Of a stretch of 36,984 nt of DNA, positions 7,994 through 14,708 are shown piece after piece. Within the stretch, counting starts at the first letter, position 1, and each line of letters starts with the position of its first letter. A program made the translations under genes and the position numbers. Origin of the DNA: Pseudomonadota bacterium (GTDB taxonomy: Bacteria > Pseudomonadota > Alphaproteobacteria > Sphingomonadales > Sphingomonadaceae); contig CAUJJI010000021.1 in the NCBI GenBank assembly GCA_963205265.1, positions 1 to 36,984 of the forward strand. Reading direction: 5' to 3'. The notes under the pieces were generated by a model, which saw only the letters and a list, made by a program, of their open reading frames with translations, was not told the DNA's origin and searched no databases.

Positions 7994-8809
7994 CTATTGA
8001 GTCCGGGCCTGGGCCAGCGGATGGGTCGACGGGGCGCTCGCCGTGGCGGGCTGCGGCAATTTCTCGAGCGTCGCGCTCTTGCGGCCGCTGCGCAGGACGA
8101 TCCTGGCCGGCACTTCGTCGATGACCGTCGTCGCGCCGCGCACAGCGTAGTTGACCGGCCCCTCTTCGCCCTTCTCGTTGGTCACCAGGATCGCCGGGAC
8201 CGCTTGCCGCGCTCCCCACAGCAGGTAGGTCGACTGGCCGTCGTCGTAGATCCGCTGCGGCAGCAGGCTGTCGGCGCCCTTCCGGCGCCAGGCGAAGCTG
8301 AGCGCTGCCGGATCGACCGGCGCACCCGCAAGGTCGCCCTCGATCACCCCGCGCTCGACCGGGTCCAGCGCGGCGAGCCCGGGCTCGCCCCCGCCTTGCC
8401 CGACGTGCGCCGGGGCCTGGCCGGGCTGGGCAGCCGGCTTTGCCTCTTCCTTGTAGGTGAAGCGCAGGAGGTAGACCGGCTTCGCCTGGGGCGAGGCGAC
8501 GAGATCGAAGAAATAGGTGTGCTTGTCGGTCACCACCGTCATGTTGGTACGGGCATTGGCGGCGAGCGGCTTGACGAACAGCAGGTCGGCGCGCTTGTTG
8601 GGCGTGATCTGCCAGCTTTCGGCATCGCCGACCGCGACGTTCTCGATCGATTCCTTCTCGCCGAAGCCGATCGTCGCCTGGACGCCGAGCTTGCCGGCGA
8701 TGCGCACGACCGCATTGCTGTCGTAAGGCTGCGTGACCAGCCGCTCGTCGGCCCGGGCCGGTGCAGCCAGCAGCAGCGCGGGCAGGACAGTGGCAAGCAT
8801 GCGCTTCAT
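7994..8809 (-). CDS. virB9: VirB9/CagX-like type IV secretion core protein
   Basis: Periplasmic/outer-membrane core-complex subunit of 271 residues. A signal peptide is visible (MKRMLATVLPALLLAAPARA, cleavage near A20). The N-terminal domain includes YDSNAVVRIAGKLGVQATIGFGEKE (split only by reading) and the family signature WQITPNKRADLLFVKPL; the segment TNMTVVTDKHTYFFDL follows. The C-terminal domain has RIYDDGQSTYLLW and the VIDEVPARIVLRSG region. A Gln/Ala/Gly-rich linker joins the domains. The start at 8809 overlaps the virB6 stop in ATGA. VirB9 normally pairs with the lipoprotein VirB7, which I do not find here. Confidence 0.9.
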   Translation of the reverse strand: MKRMLATVLPALLLAAPARADERLVTQPYDSNAVVRIAGKLGVQATIGFGEKESIENVAVGDAESWQITPNKRADLLFVKPLAANARTNMTVVTDKHTYFFDLVASPQAKPVYLLRFTYKEEAKPAAQPGQAPAHVGQGGGEPGLAALDPVERGVIEGDLAGAPVDPAALSFAWRRKGADSLLPQRIYDDGQSTYLLWGARQAVPAILVTNEKGEEGPVNYAVRGATTVIDEVPARIVLRSGRKSATLEKLPQPATASAPSTHPLAQARTQ

Positions 8810-10011
8810 CGCATCATCTCCCGTTTGCGTGGCGTGGGCGCAGCGAAGCGGCTGCCGATGCCGCGCGCGCGGCGCTGCGGCAGCGGCGGCAGGCCCGACG
8901 CCGGCGCGGCCGCCTCGGCGACGACGATGCGCCGCCCGCGCTCCCCGCCGGTCGTGCCGGGCGAGGTGCCGGCCCCGGCCTCGCCCGCGGCCATGGTCGC
9001 CGCGACCGGCACCATGCGCCGCCCGTGGACCTGCACGTCCGCTGCCGCGCCCGCGCCCGCGGCCTGGACCTGCGGCAGGACCGCCGGCTCGCTTCTCTCC
9101 GGATCGCGCGCCAGGCCGAAGACCTGCCAGGCGGAGACCACCGTTGCCGAAACCTTCATCACCATCACCATCAGCGCGACATGGACCGAGGCGATCAGGA
9201 ACAGCGCCAGCGCCGCGCGCCCGTTGATCCCGTCCGGCCCGCCGAGCGCCGAGACCACCGGCACCAGCATTTCGATCGTGAAGCCGCCGCCGAGCACAAC
9301 GAACAGCGGCGTCACCGCGGTCAGCACGACCCCGCGCAGCCAGCCGGCAGTCAGCCCGCGCGTCCCCGGAAACAGCGCGAGGACGACGAAGACCGGCCCG
9401 ACCGCCAGCAGCACGGCAAGGGCGATGCGCGCCGTCACCAGCACGCCGACAGTGCCGAGCAGCAGCAGCAGGGCCGCGAGCCACATCAGGTTGGCGGGCG
9501 TGAAGCTGCCGGCGGCGGCACCCTGGGCCGCACCCTGGGCGGCGCCCTGGACCCCGGCCTGCACCCCCTGATCGCCGCCGCTGGCCGCTTGCGAGACCTG
9601 GTCGATCGCGGCGAAGATCATGTCGATGCGGTCGGCGAAGATCTGCGTGGCGGAGCCGCGCGTTCCGGTCAGCACGCCGGCGATCTGGTCGGGCGCGCCG
9701 ACCGCGAGATTCCACACGACTCCCTGGTAGGCAATCCAGCTCGTCGCGAAAGTCAGCACCAGGCCCAGCGTCAGCATGCGCGGGCTGAGCGCCGAGATCG
9801 ACAGCCGGCTGCGGCCGAGCAGCAGCGACAGGGCGAAGAAGGCGATGTAGAGCGTGAGGACGATGGTCAGCGCCGGGGCGAGTGCTCCCTGCCCGCCGAA
9901 CAGCCGGCCGAACGCCGCAGCGGTGGTTTCGCCGGCGAGGCAATCGACCGCGCGCAGCGCCGGAGCGACGCCGAGCGATGCATTGGCGACGAGCTGGTCG
10001 CAGGCGCTCAT
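8806..10011 (-). CDS. virB6: VirB6/TrbL-like type IV secretion inner-membrane protein
   Basis: Polytopic inner-membrane component of 401 residues. Hydrophobic segments include LTIVLTLYIAFFALSLLLG, MLTLGLVLTFATSWIAYQGV, MWLAALLLLLGTVGVLVTA, IALAVLLAVGPVFVVLALF, GVVLTAVTPLFVVLGGGF and IASVHVALMVMVMKVSA, the usual VirB6 topology with a central periplasmic loop. That loop has Gln/Gly/Ala repeats (about residues 150-170). A hydrophilic, basic C-terminal tail of about 100 residues is longer than in simple VirB6 proteins. The start at 10011 overlaps the virB4 stop (ATGA); an ATG at 10029 is also in frame. Confidence 0.85.
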   Translation of the reverse strand: MSACDQLVANASLGVAPALRAVDCLAGETTAAAFGRLFGGQGALAPALTIVLTLYIAFFALSLLLGRSRLSISALSPRMLTLGLVLTFATSWIAYQGVVWNLAVGAPDQIAGVLTGTRGSATQIFADRIDMIFAAIDQVSQAASGGDQGVQAGVQGAAQGAAQGAAAGSFTPANLMWLAALLLLLGTVGVLVTARIALAVLLAVGPVFVVLALFPGTRGLTAGWLRGVVLTAVTPLFVVLGGGFTIEMLVPVVSALGGPDGINGRAALALFLIASVHVALMVMVMKVSATVVSAWQVFGLARDPERSEPAVLPQVQAAGAGAAADVQVHGRRMVPVAATMAAGEAGAGTSPGTTGGERGRRIVVAEAAAPASGLPPLPQRRARGIGSRFAAPTPRKREMMR

Positions 10012-12434
10012 TCCGCCGCCTCGATCCACATGTCGCCGCCTTCGCCGTCGCCGGGATAGAGCTGGCCGGTCAGCGCCGGATACCAGGCGGCGGGCGCATC
10101 GCCGTACGTCTCGCGCAGGGCATCGAGCCGGCGCACCGTGCTCTCGCGGCCGGACAGCACGGTCAGCACTTCGGGCATCGAGGAAAGGTCGAGCCGCACC
10201 ACCACCGAGGCATCGGCCTGGCGGATCAGGAAGCAGCGGCTGTGCGCCGGCAGGCTGCGGATCACCTCCAGCTCGTGCCGGGTGAGGCCGAAGCCGTCAC
10301 AGTAGTCTTCCGGCCGGGCGCGGGCGTTGGGCATGAAGATCATCGTCGCTGTCTGCTCGACCAGTGCGGTCGAGATCCGGCTGTCGAGCGCGTCGCGCGC
10401 GCTCTGCGTGGCGAAGCCGACCAGTGCATTGCGCTTGCGCAGGGTCTTGAGCCAGTCGCGGATGCGCGCGGCGAAGACTTCGTCGTCCAGCGCCTTCCAG
10501 CCTTCGTCGATGAGGATCATCGCCGGCGTGCCGTCGAGCCGCTCGTCGATGCGGTGGAACAGGTACATCATCGCCGGGGTGCGCAGCCGCGGCGTTTCGA
10601 GCAGCGCGGTCATGTCGAAGCCGAGCGTGCGGGCCGACAGGTCCAGCCTGTCCCCACCCTGCTCGCATGGGGCATTGTCGAACAGCCAGCCGTGCTCGCC
10701 GCCGGCGATCCAGGCGTCGAGCCGGCTGGCGAGGTCGCCCGGCTGCGGCCGCCGCGTGCCCGACAGCAGCTCGCGGAAATGCAAAAGGCGGCGCAGCGCG
10801 GGATCGTTGCCGTAGGCTGCATCGACCGCACCGGCGATCGCCGCTTCCTCTTCCGGCCCCTGCGCCTTCAGCAGCACGCCCAGCCAGTCGCGCAGGAAGG
10901 CCCGGTTGGCCGGGGTGTCGGGCATGGCCAGCGGGTTGAAGCCGGTCGGATGGCCCGCGGCGATGCGGCTGTAGGTGCCGCCGATGCCGCGCAGGAAAAC
11001 CTCGGCGCCGCGATCCTTGTCGAACAGGATCAGCCGTGGCTCGAACTTCTGGGCCTGGGCGGCGAGGAAGTTCATCACCACCGTCTTGCCCGAACCCGAT
11101 GGGCCGATGACGGAAAAGTTGCCGAGATCGCCCGAATGGAAGTTGAAGAAGAACGGCGTCGCGCTGGTCGTGGTGAACAGCGTCACCGCATCGCCCCAGT
11201 GGTTGTCGCTCGCCTGGCCCATGGCAAAGCCGTGCAGGCTGCCGAAGCAGGCCATGTTGGCGCTGGAGATCAGCGCGCGGCGGACGAGGTAGCCCTCGTT
11301 GCCGGGGAACTGGCCCCAGAAGCCCGGCTCGAGATTGACGTCCTCGCGCACTGCCACGGCGCCGGCATCGGCGAGCACGGCGGCGCAGGTCGCCACCTGC
11401 TCGTCGAGCACGGTGAGCGATTGCGCGCGCACCAGCACCGAGAGATGGTGGTCGCCGAAAGCCACCGCGCCGACGCCCAGCGCATCGCGCGCCGCCAGCA
11501 TCTCGCGCCGCTCGGCCACGGCTTCCTCGTCGGCCGAGCGCAGGCGCCGGATGGCGAGGTCGATCCGCTCGCGCGCAACCTGGCGATCGGCGGGCGCATA
11601 GCTCTCGGTCAGCACCAGCTCGCAGGGCAGGCGCAGCAGCGCGTCGGTGAGGCCGGGCGCCGTGCTGTCGGGATAGTCCTTGAGGCTGACCAGGGCGGCA
11701 AAGCCGGTCTCGGCGGCGCCGCGCAGCTCCATCGCGTCGAGGCCGAAGCTGATCCGCTTGTAGGGCAGCATGTGGCCGATGTCGGTGCCTTCGGCCGGGC
11801 GGCGAACCGGGCGCATCTCGCCGTTGAACAGCGCCGACAGCAGCTCGAGCACTTCGGAGCAGGTGCCGCCGGCCCCCTCGTAGTCGCCGAGCAGCCGCGC
11901 GCCATAGGGCGCCAGCGTGGCGATCATGGCTCCGGCGGCGGCCCTGAGCGCGCGCAGGTCGGCGGGATCGGCCTCGACAGTCCCGCTGCCGCCGCGCTTC
12001 AGCATGCGCGACAGCCGGTCCGCCCAGCCCGCCTTGCCGCGCGCAGGGCGGCGCACCAGGGTGACGAATTGGTCGTTGACGTAGAGCGCGCCGGCGCCGA
12101 GCTGGTCACGCCAGCGCGCGTCGATGTGGCGCGCCAGCGGGTCGGCGAAGCTTGCGTCCAGCTCGACCTCGACCCGGCGGCGGACGACGTGATGGTAATA
12201 GACGAAGCGGGCGTCGAGCGCGCTGCGCAGCAACACCTCGCGCGTGCCGGCATGGGCGTTGAGCTCCGCCGCGTCGGCGGTCTCGAACGACAGGCCCGGC
12301 ACCACCAGCGACAGCATCAGCGAGCCGTCGCGCAGCAGCACGACATTGTCGTCGACCAGCGCCAGGTAGGGCAGGCGATCGCCGGCCAGCGCCTCGCGCC
12401 TTGCCCAGGGCAGGCTCGGTTTGGCTTTGCTCAT
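10008..12434 (-). CDS. virB4: VirB4-like type IV secretion ATPase
   Basis: Large membrane-associated ATPase that energises assembly and substrate passage. Its 808 residues match VirB4/CagE. An N-terminal CagE/TrbE/VirB domain (to about 400) is followed by the nucleotide-binding domain: Walker A GPSGSGKT (K450), Walker B AMILIDEGWKALDD (D643) and the conserved RKRNALVGFATQSARDAL stretch. The RPEDYCDGFGLTRHELEVI part near the C terminus is typical of VirB4. No internal stop or frameshift is seen, so the machine appears functional. The ATG at 12434 has GGGGGG/GGCGA upstream. It directly follows virB3, as in most VirB systems. Confidence 0.94.
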   Translation of the reverse strand: MSKAKPSLPWARREALAGDRLPYLALVDDNVVLLRDGSLMLSLVVPGLSFETADAAELNAHAGTREVLLRSALDARFVYYHHVVRRRVEVELDASFADPLARHIDARWRDQLGAGALYVNDQFVTLVRRPARGKAGWADRLSRMLKRGGSGTVEADPADLRALRAAAGAMIATLAPYGARLLGDYEGAGGTCSEVLELLSALFNGEMRPVRRPAEGTDIGHMLPYKRISFGLDAMELRGAAETGFAALVSLKDYPDSTAPGLTDALLRLPCELVLTESYAPADRQVARERIDLAIRRLRSADEEAVAERREMLAARDALGVGAVAFGDHHLSVLVRAQSLTVLDEQVATCAAVLADAGAVAVREDVNLEPGFWGQFPGNEGYLVRRALISSANMACFGSLHGFAMGQASDNHWGDAVTLFTTTSATPFFFNFHSGDLGNFSVIGPSGSGKTVVMNFLAAQAQKFEPRLILFDKDRGAEVFLRGIGGTYSRIAAGHPTGFNPLAMPDTPANRAFLRDWLGVLLKAQGPEEEAAIAGAVDAAYGNDPALRRLLHFRELLSGTRRPQPGDLASRLDAWIAGGEHGWLFDNAPCEQGGDRLDLSARTLGFDMTALLETPRLRTPAMMYLFHRIDERLDGTPAMILIDEGWKALDDEVFAARIRDWLKTLRKRNALVGFATQSARDALDSRISTALVEQTATMIFMPNARARPEDYCDGFGLTRHELEVIRSLPAHSRCFLIRQADASVVVRLDLSSMPEVLTVLSGRESTVRRLDALRETYGDAPAAWYPALTGQLYPGDGEGGDMWIEAAE

Positions 12435-12446
12435 CGATCGCCCCCC

Positions 12447-12728
12447 TTACGGTGCATAGCTGTTGCAGCCCCAGCGCTGCCAGTTCCGGACGCGGGGGCA
12501 GCGGCTGACCTTGGTGATCCACAGGTCGAAGACCCGCGGCTCGCGCAGGCAGGCCAGATAGCCCGCGCCGTGGATCGCGAGAGCGGCGGGCAAGGCCCAG
12601 AAGCTCTTAGTGATCAGGAAGATCTCGGTCGTCACCGCGGCGTTGATGATGAAGAAGCTGTAGGTCACGCCGGCAAACATCTGCGGCCGCGTCAGCGCGC
12701 GATGGACGGGAAAGCGGACGAGCTCCAT
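12447..12728 (-). CDS. virB3: VirB3-like type IV secretion membrane protein
   Basis: A 93-residue inner-membrane protein. The N-terminal segment ELVRFPVHRALTRPQMFAGV is the conserved VirB3 start, followed by hydrophobic stretches (VTYSFFIINAAVTTEIFLIT and FWALPAALAIHGAGYLAC) and a REPRVFDLWITK motif that VirB3 proteins carry just before VirB4. Size, sequence and position between virB2 and virB4 agree. The C terminus ends in a Cys/Trp-containing tail of unknown meaning. Confidence 0.88.
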   Translation of the reverse strand: MELVRFPVHRALTRPQMFAGVTYSFFIINAAVTTEIFLITKSFWALPAALAIHGAGYLACLREPRVFDLWITKVSRCPRVRNWQRWGCNSYAP

Positions 12729-12734
12729 CGCCGC

Positions 12735-13043
12735 TCAGCCCGCCGCGGCCGACTGGATGCCCGAGACGATCGCGCCGGCGCCGAACAGGATGAAACAGCC
12801 GATGATGACGGTGGCGCCGAAGCGCCAGTTCATCCGGCCGGTCAGCATCATGAAGCCGACCGCGGCGACCGCCATGACCGCCACGGCCGTGGCGACGTTG
12901 CCGAGCAGCGTGCCCTGCAGCCAGGCCAGCGCCGCGACGATCGGGCCCGAGCCCTGCGGGTCGGCACCCGCGACCGCCTGCGCCTGCGCCGCCGTCGGCA
13001 GCGCGGCCATGATCCCGAGTCCGATATAACGCCCCAACCGCAT
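12735..13043 (-). CDS. virB2: VirB2-like major pilin
   Basis: A 102-residue pilin precursor. It has an N-terminal signal peptide (MRLGRYIGLGIMAALPTAAQAQA), then two hydrophobic helices (ATAVAVMAVAAVGFMMLTG and FGATVIIGCFILFGAGAIVSG) separated by the short polar loop RMNWR, the standard VirB2 layout. Upstream of the helices is a Gly/Ser-rich stretch and ALAWLQGTLLGNV. Two starts are possible: 13052 overlaps the virB1 stop in ATGA but touches its Shine-Dalgarno, and 13043 is spaced 9 bp from GGAG; the latter is used here. The presence of pilin suggests an extracellular pilus or at least a pilin-containing channel. Confidence 0.85.
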   Translation of the reverse strand: MRLGRYIGLGIMAALPTAAQAQAVAGADPQGSGPIVAALAWLQGTLLGNVATAVAVMAVAAVGFMMLTGRMNWRFGATVIIGCFILFGAGAIVSGIQSAAAG

Positions 13044-13048
13044 GCCAT

Positions 13049-13681
13049 TCATCTCCGAACCGGCTCGGCGAGGCGAGCCATGATCGACGCGACGTAAAGC
13101 CGCGTCTCGCGTATCGCGGGAATGCCGCCGGCCTTCACCACCCGGCCGGGCCCCGCATTGTAGGCGGCGAGCGCCTTTTCCAGGTCGCCGCCGAAAGCGT
13201 CGAGCTGCATTCTCAGGTAGCGCGCGCCGCCCTCGAGGTTGGCGTGCGGGTCGCGCGGGTCGACGCCCATCGCCCGCGCCGTCCCCGGCATCAGCTGGGC
13301 CAGGCCGCGCGCCCCGGCGGGCGAGACGGCGCCGGTGTTCCAGCGGCTCTCCTGCCAGACCACCGCCTCGAGCAGCGCCGGGCTGATGTCGTACTTGGCG
13401 GCCAGTTCGGCGACGCGATCGCTGAAGCGCTGCGGCCCGGCGCTGTTCGCCACCGGGGTGAACGACAGCGGATGCGACGGCTCGGCCGGTGCCGGCTCGA
13501 GCGCCGCCGCGGGCTCCGGCCGGGGCAGTGGGGCGAGACCGGTCCTCGCCGGGCCGCCGACGACCCAGCTGTAACCGCTGCCGCTCACTTCGAGGACGTC
13601 GGCCCGCGCTGCGCCGGGCAGGGCGAGGAACAACGCCGCACATGCAAGACTGGCAGGAACCTTTGCCGAATCGCGAGTCAC
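13049..13681 (-). CDS. virB1: VirB1-like lytic transglycosylase
   Basis: Periplasmic murein hydrolase that opens peptidoglycan for assembly of the secretion apparatus. It has 210 residues. A signal peptide (VPASLACAALFLALPGAARA) is followed by a Pro/Ala-rich linker and an SLT domain from about residue 85: LLEAVVWQESRWNTGAVSPAG with catalytic Glu111, then ARGLAQLMPGTARAMGVDP, NLEGGARYLRMQL and ALAAYNAGPGRV, all hallmark motifs. The start is GTG 13681, with AAGGAGG upstream. It is the first gene of the operon; the next gene starts within its last codons. A Pho-box-like repeat lies 37-54 bp upstream. Confidence 0.9.
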   Translation of the reverse strand: MTRDSAKVPASLACAALFLALPGAARADVLEVSGSGYSWVVGGPARTGLAPLPRPEPAAALEPAPAEPSHPLSFTPVANSAGPQRFSDRVAELAAKYDISPALLEAVVWQESRWNTGAVSPAGARGLAQLMPGTARAMGVDPRDPHANLEGGARYLRMQLDAFGGDLEKALAAYNAGPGRVVKAGGIPAIRETRLYVASIMARLAEPVRR

Positions 13682-13717
13682 CCCGGGCCTCCTTGCGGCC
13701 TCCTATTGCGGCGAGAA

Positions 13718-13735
13718 ATGACAGCTCTGTGACGG
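13718..13735 (-). promoter_or_regulatory. Pho-box-like direct repeat upstream of virB1
   Basis: Reading on the minus strand: CCGTCAC (13735-13729), spacer AGAG, perfect half-site CTGTCAT (13724-13718). This is an 11-bp repeat oriented toward virB1. Ten bases after it comes CAATAGGAG (13708-13700), which also follows the Pho box of pstS, where a -10 element and leader would be. The first half-site matches 5/7. The distance to the GTG start (37 bp) fits a PhoB-dependent promoter with a short leader. Activity is inferred. Confidence 0.55.
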
Positions 13736-13840
13736 AATGCAAACAATCCGCCGTCAACTCTCCCCAAGTTGGCGGGGCTCGCCAGATAGCACAGGCGCGC
13801 CCCCGCGACCAAGGCGGTTTCACCGGCGGGGGACGCGCTT

Positions 13841-13870
13841 CGTCGCTCTCCAGGGCTCGCCCTGGCGACG
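13841..13870. other. Bulged hairpin in the virB1/TPR intergenic region
   Basis: CGTCG (13841-13845) pairs with CGACG (13866-13870) and CCAGGG (13850-13855) with CCCTGG (13860-13865), leaving a CTCG loop and a CTCT bulge. It sits next to the terminator-like hairpin at 13871-13899. Together with flanking GC-rich sequence it fills most of the 285-bp gap 13682-13966, in which I see no gene. Confidence 0.4.
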
Positions 13871-13899
13871 AAAAACGGCCCGCGCATCCGGCGGGCCGT
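13871..13899 (-). terminator. Rho-independent terminator of the TPR-like gene
   Basis: Perfect 9-bp arms ACGGCCCGC (13875-13883) and GCGGGCCGT (13891-13899) with a 7-nt loop. On the minus strand the stem is followed by a run of T (13875-13871). It lies 68 bp past the end of the TPR-like gene and would stop its transcripts before virB1, implying a separate virB promoter. Confidence 0.75.
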
Positions 13900-13966
13900 C
13901 GGGTGCCGATTATCGGGCCGCCGGCGCGGCCCGGCTCGGCTTCGTGTTCGGTAAGGGCAGCAGCCG

Positions 13967-14323
13967 TCAGCGGGCGGCGAGGCGCTCGCTTCCGGTCAGA
14001 GCGGCCAGGGCTTCGCGGGCGATCCGCCGCGAGTCCATCCAGCTGCCGTCGGCGCGCTGCAGTTCGTAGCGTTCCGGGCTGGCGATGGCGGCGCGATAGC
14101 AGTCCGCGGCCTTCTGCCGCTCGCCGAGGCGCGCATAGGCGGCGCCGAGGTTGATCAGCGCGGCTGGATCGTCGGCGGCGACTGCCTTGTTGCCGCCGAT
14201 CCGGGCGATGGCCGCCGCGGGCTGGCCTTTCGCCAGCTGGTCGTAGCCGACGTCGATGCGATCGACGCCGGCCCCGGCGGCCGACTGTGCGAGCAGTGCT
14301 GCAATCATCCAGGTGGCAGCCAT
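13967..14323 (-). CDS. Small exported TPR-like protein
   Basis: A 118-residue protein with a short N-terminal hydrophobic segment (TWMIAALLAQSAAGAGV) that looks like a signal peptide, then about two tetratricopeptide-like helix pairs: YDQLAKGQPAAAIARIGGN and DPAALINLGAAYARLGERQKAADCYRAAI. The C terminus (WMDSRRIAREALAAL) is helical. TPR domains mediate protein contacts; no enzymatic residues are visible. The start at 14323 follows GAGGAGA with good spacing; an in-frame ATG at 14374 lacks this. The gene has its own terminator, and PhoB-like half-sites lie upstream in both orientations, so it may respond to phosphate. It could act in the periplasm with either neighbour; no specific function can be given. 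Confidence 0.7.
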   Translation of the reverse strand: MAATWMIAALLAQSAAGAGVDRIDVGYDQLAKGQPAAAIARIGGNKAVAADDPAALINLGAAYARLGERQKAADCYRAAIASPERYELQRADGSWMDSRRIAREALAALTGSERLAAR

Positions 14324-14398
14324 GGCATCTTCTCCTCGTTCTCCTGCGTTGCTGGGAATTTCCTCCCGGCACATGGGAAAATCAAGAAAATGCGCAAG

Positions 14399-14427
14399 CT
14401 GTCATAAAACTGCAATCTTGCTGTGAA
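14399..14427 (+). promoter_or_regulatory. Triple PhoB half-site array
   Basis: Three 7-mers at exact 11-bp spacing: CTGTCAT (14399-14405), CTGCAAT (14410-14416), CTGTGAA (14421-14427), with AAAA and CTTG spacers. The first 18 bases are very close to the enterobacterial pstS Pho box. The array reads toward the lipoprotein gene (start 14709) but is 76 bp upstream of the divergent TPR-like gene, so it may affect either. Confidence 0.65.
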
Positions 14428-14454
14428 TCGCAACGGCTCCGGGCGATTCGCAAG

Positions 14455-14472
14455 ATGACTCCGGCATGACAC
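14455..14472 (-). promoter_or_regulatory. Pho-box-like repeat facing the TPR-like gene
   Basis: On the minus strand: GTGTCAT (14472-14466), spacer GCCG, GAGTCAT (14461-14455), again at 11 bp. The half-sites match CTGTCAT at 6/7 and 5/7. It is 132 bp upstream of the TPR-like start. The -10 is not evident, so the call is tentative. Confidence 0.45.
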
Positions 14473-14584
14473 GCCCAGCACCCGCAGGAATCGTCCAACA
14501 TCCGCCAATCACCTTACGAATAGACCGAATATACAGGGAATATGATGCCGGTCTGTATTGCCGGTCGTCATATTTGAAACTTGG

Positions 14585-14638
14585 ACGTCATATTTCAGTC
14601 ATATCAAGAATGTCACGAATCCGAAAACAAACTGTCAC
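14585..14638 (+). promoter_or_regulatory. Cluster of PhoB-like half-sites before the lipoprotein gene
   Basis: ACGTCAT (14585-14591) and CAGTCAT (14596-14602) are 11 bp apart; ATGTCAC (14610-14616) and CTGTCAC (14632-14638) are 22 bp apart, two helical turns. A further TCGTCAT is at 14565-14571. All read toward the gene at 14709. CTAGAT at 14648-14653, ten bases after the last half-site, is a poor -10 candidate. The rest of 14324-14708 (385 bp) is relatively AT-rich and holds no gene. Confidence 0.5.
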
Positions 14639-14708
14639 GGACCACCTCTAGATCGCGAGTCGCTGGCGGAACCCCGCTGCAAGATTCGACCTTTGAGGGG
14701 GATTCATC

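Noticed and set aside
5876..13681. Possibility that the VirB operon is part of an integrative conjugative element
   Set aside because: No integrase, relaxase, coupling protein, tRNA, attachment repeats or composition change was seen at either side; ordinary chromosomal genes abut it directly.
14529..14560. ATACAG/CTGTAT inverted arms in the TPR/lipoprotein spacer
   Set aside because: The arms are only 6 bp with a 16-bp gap and no relation to the Pho repeats or to any known operator; they may be chance in an AT-richer stretch.
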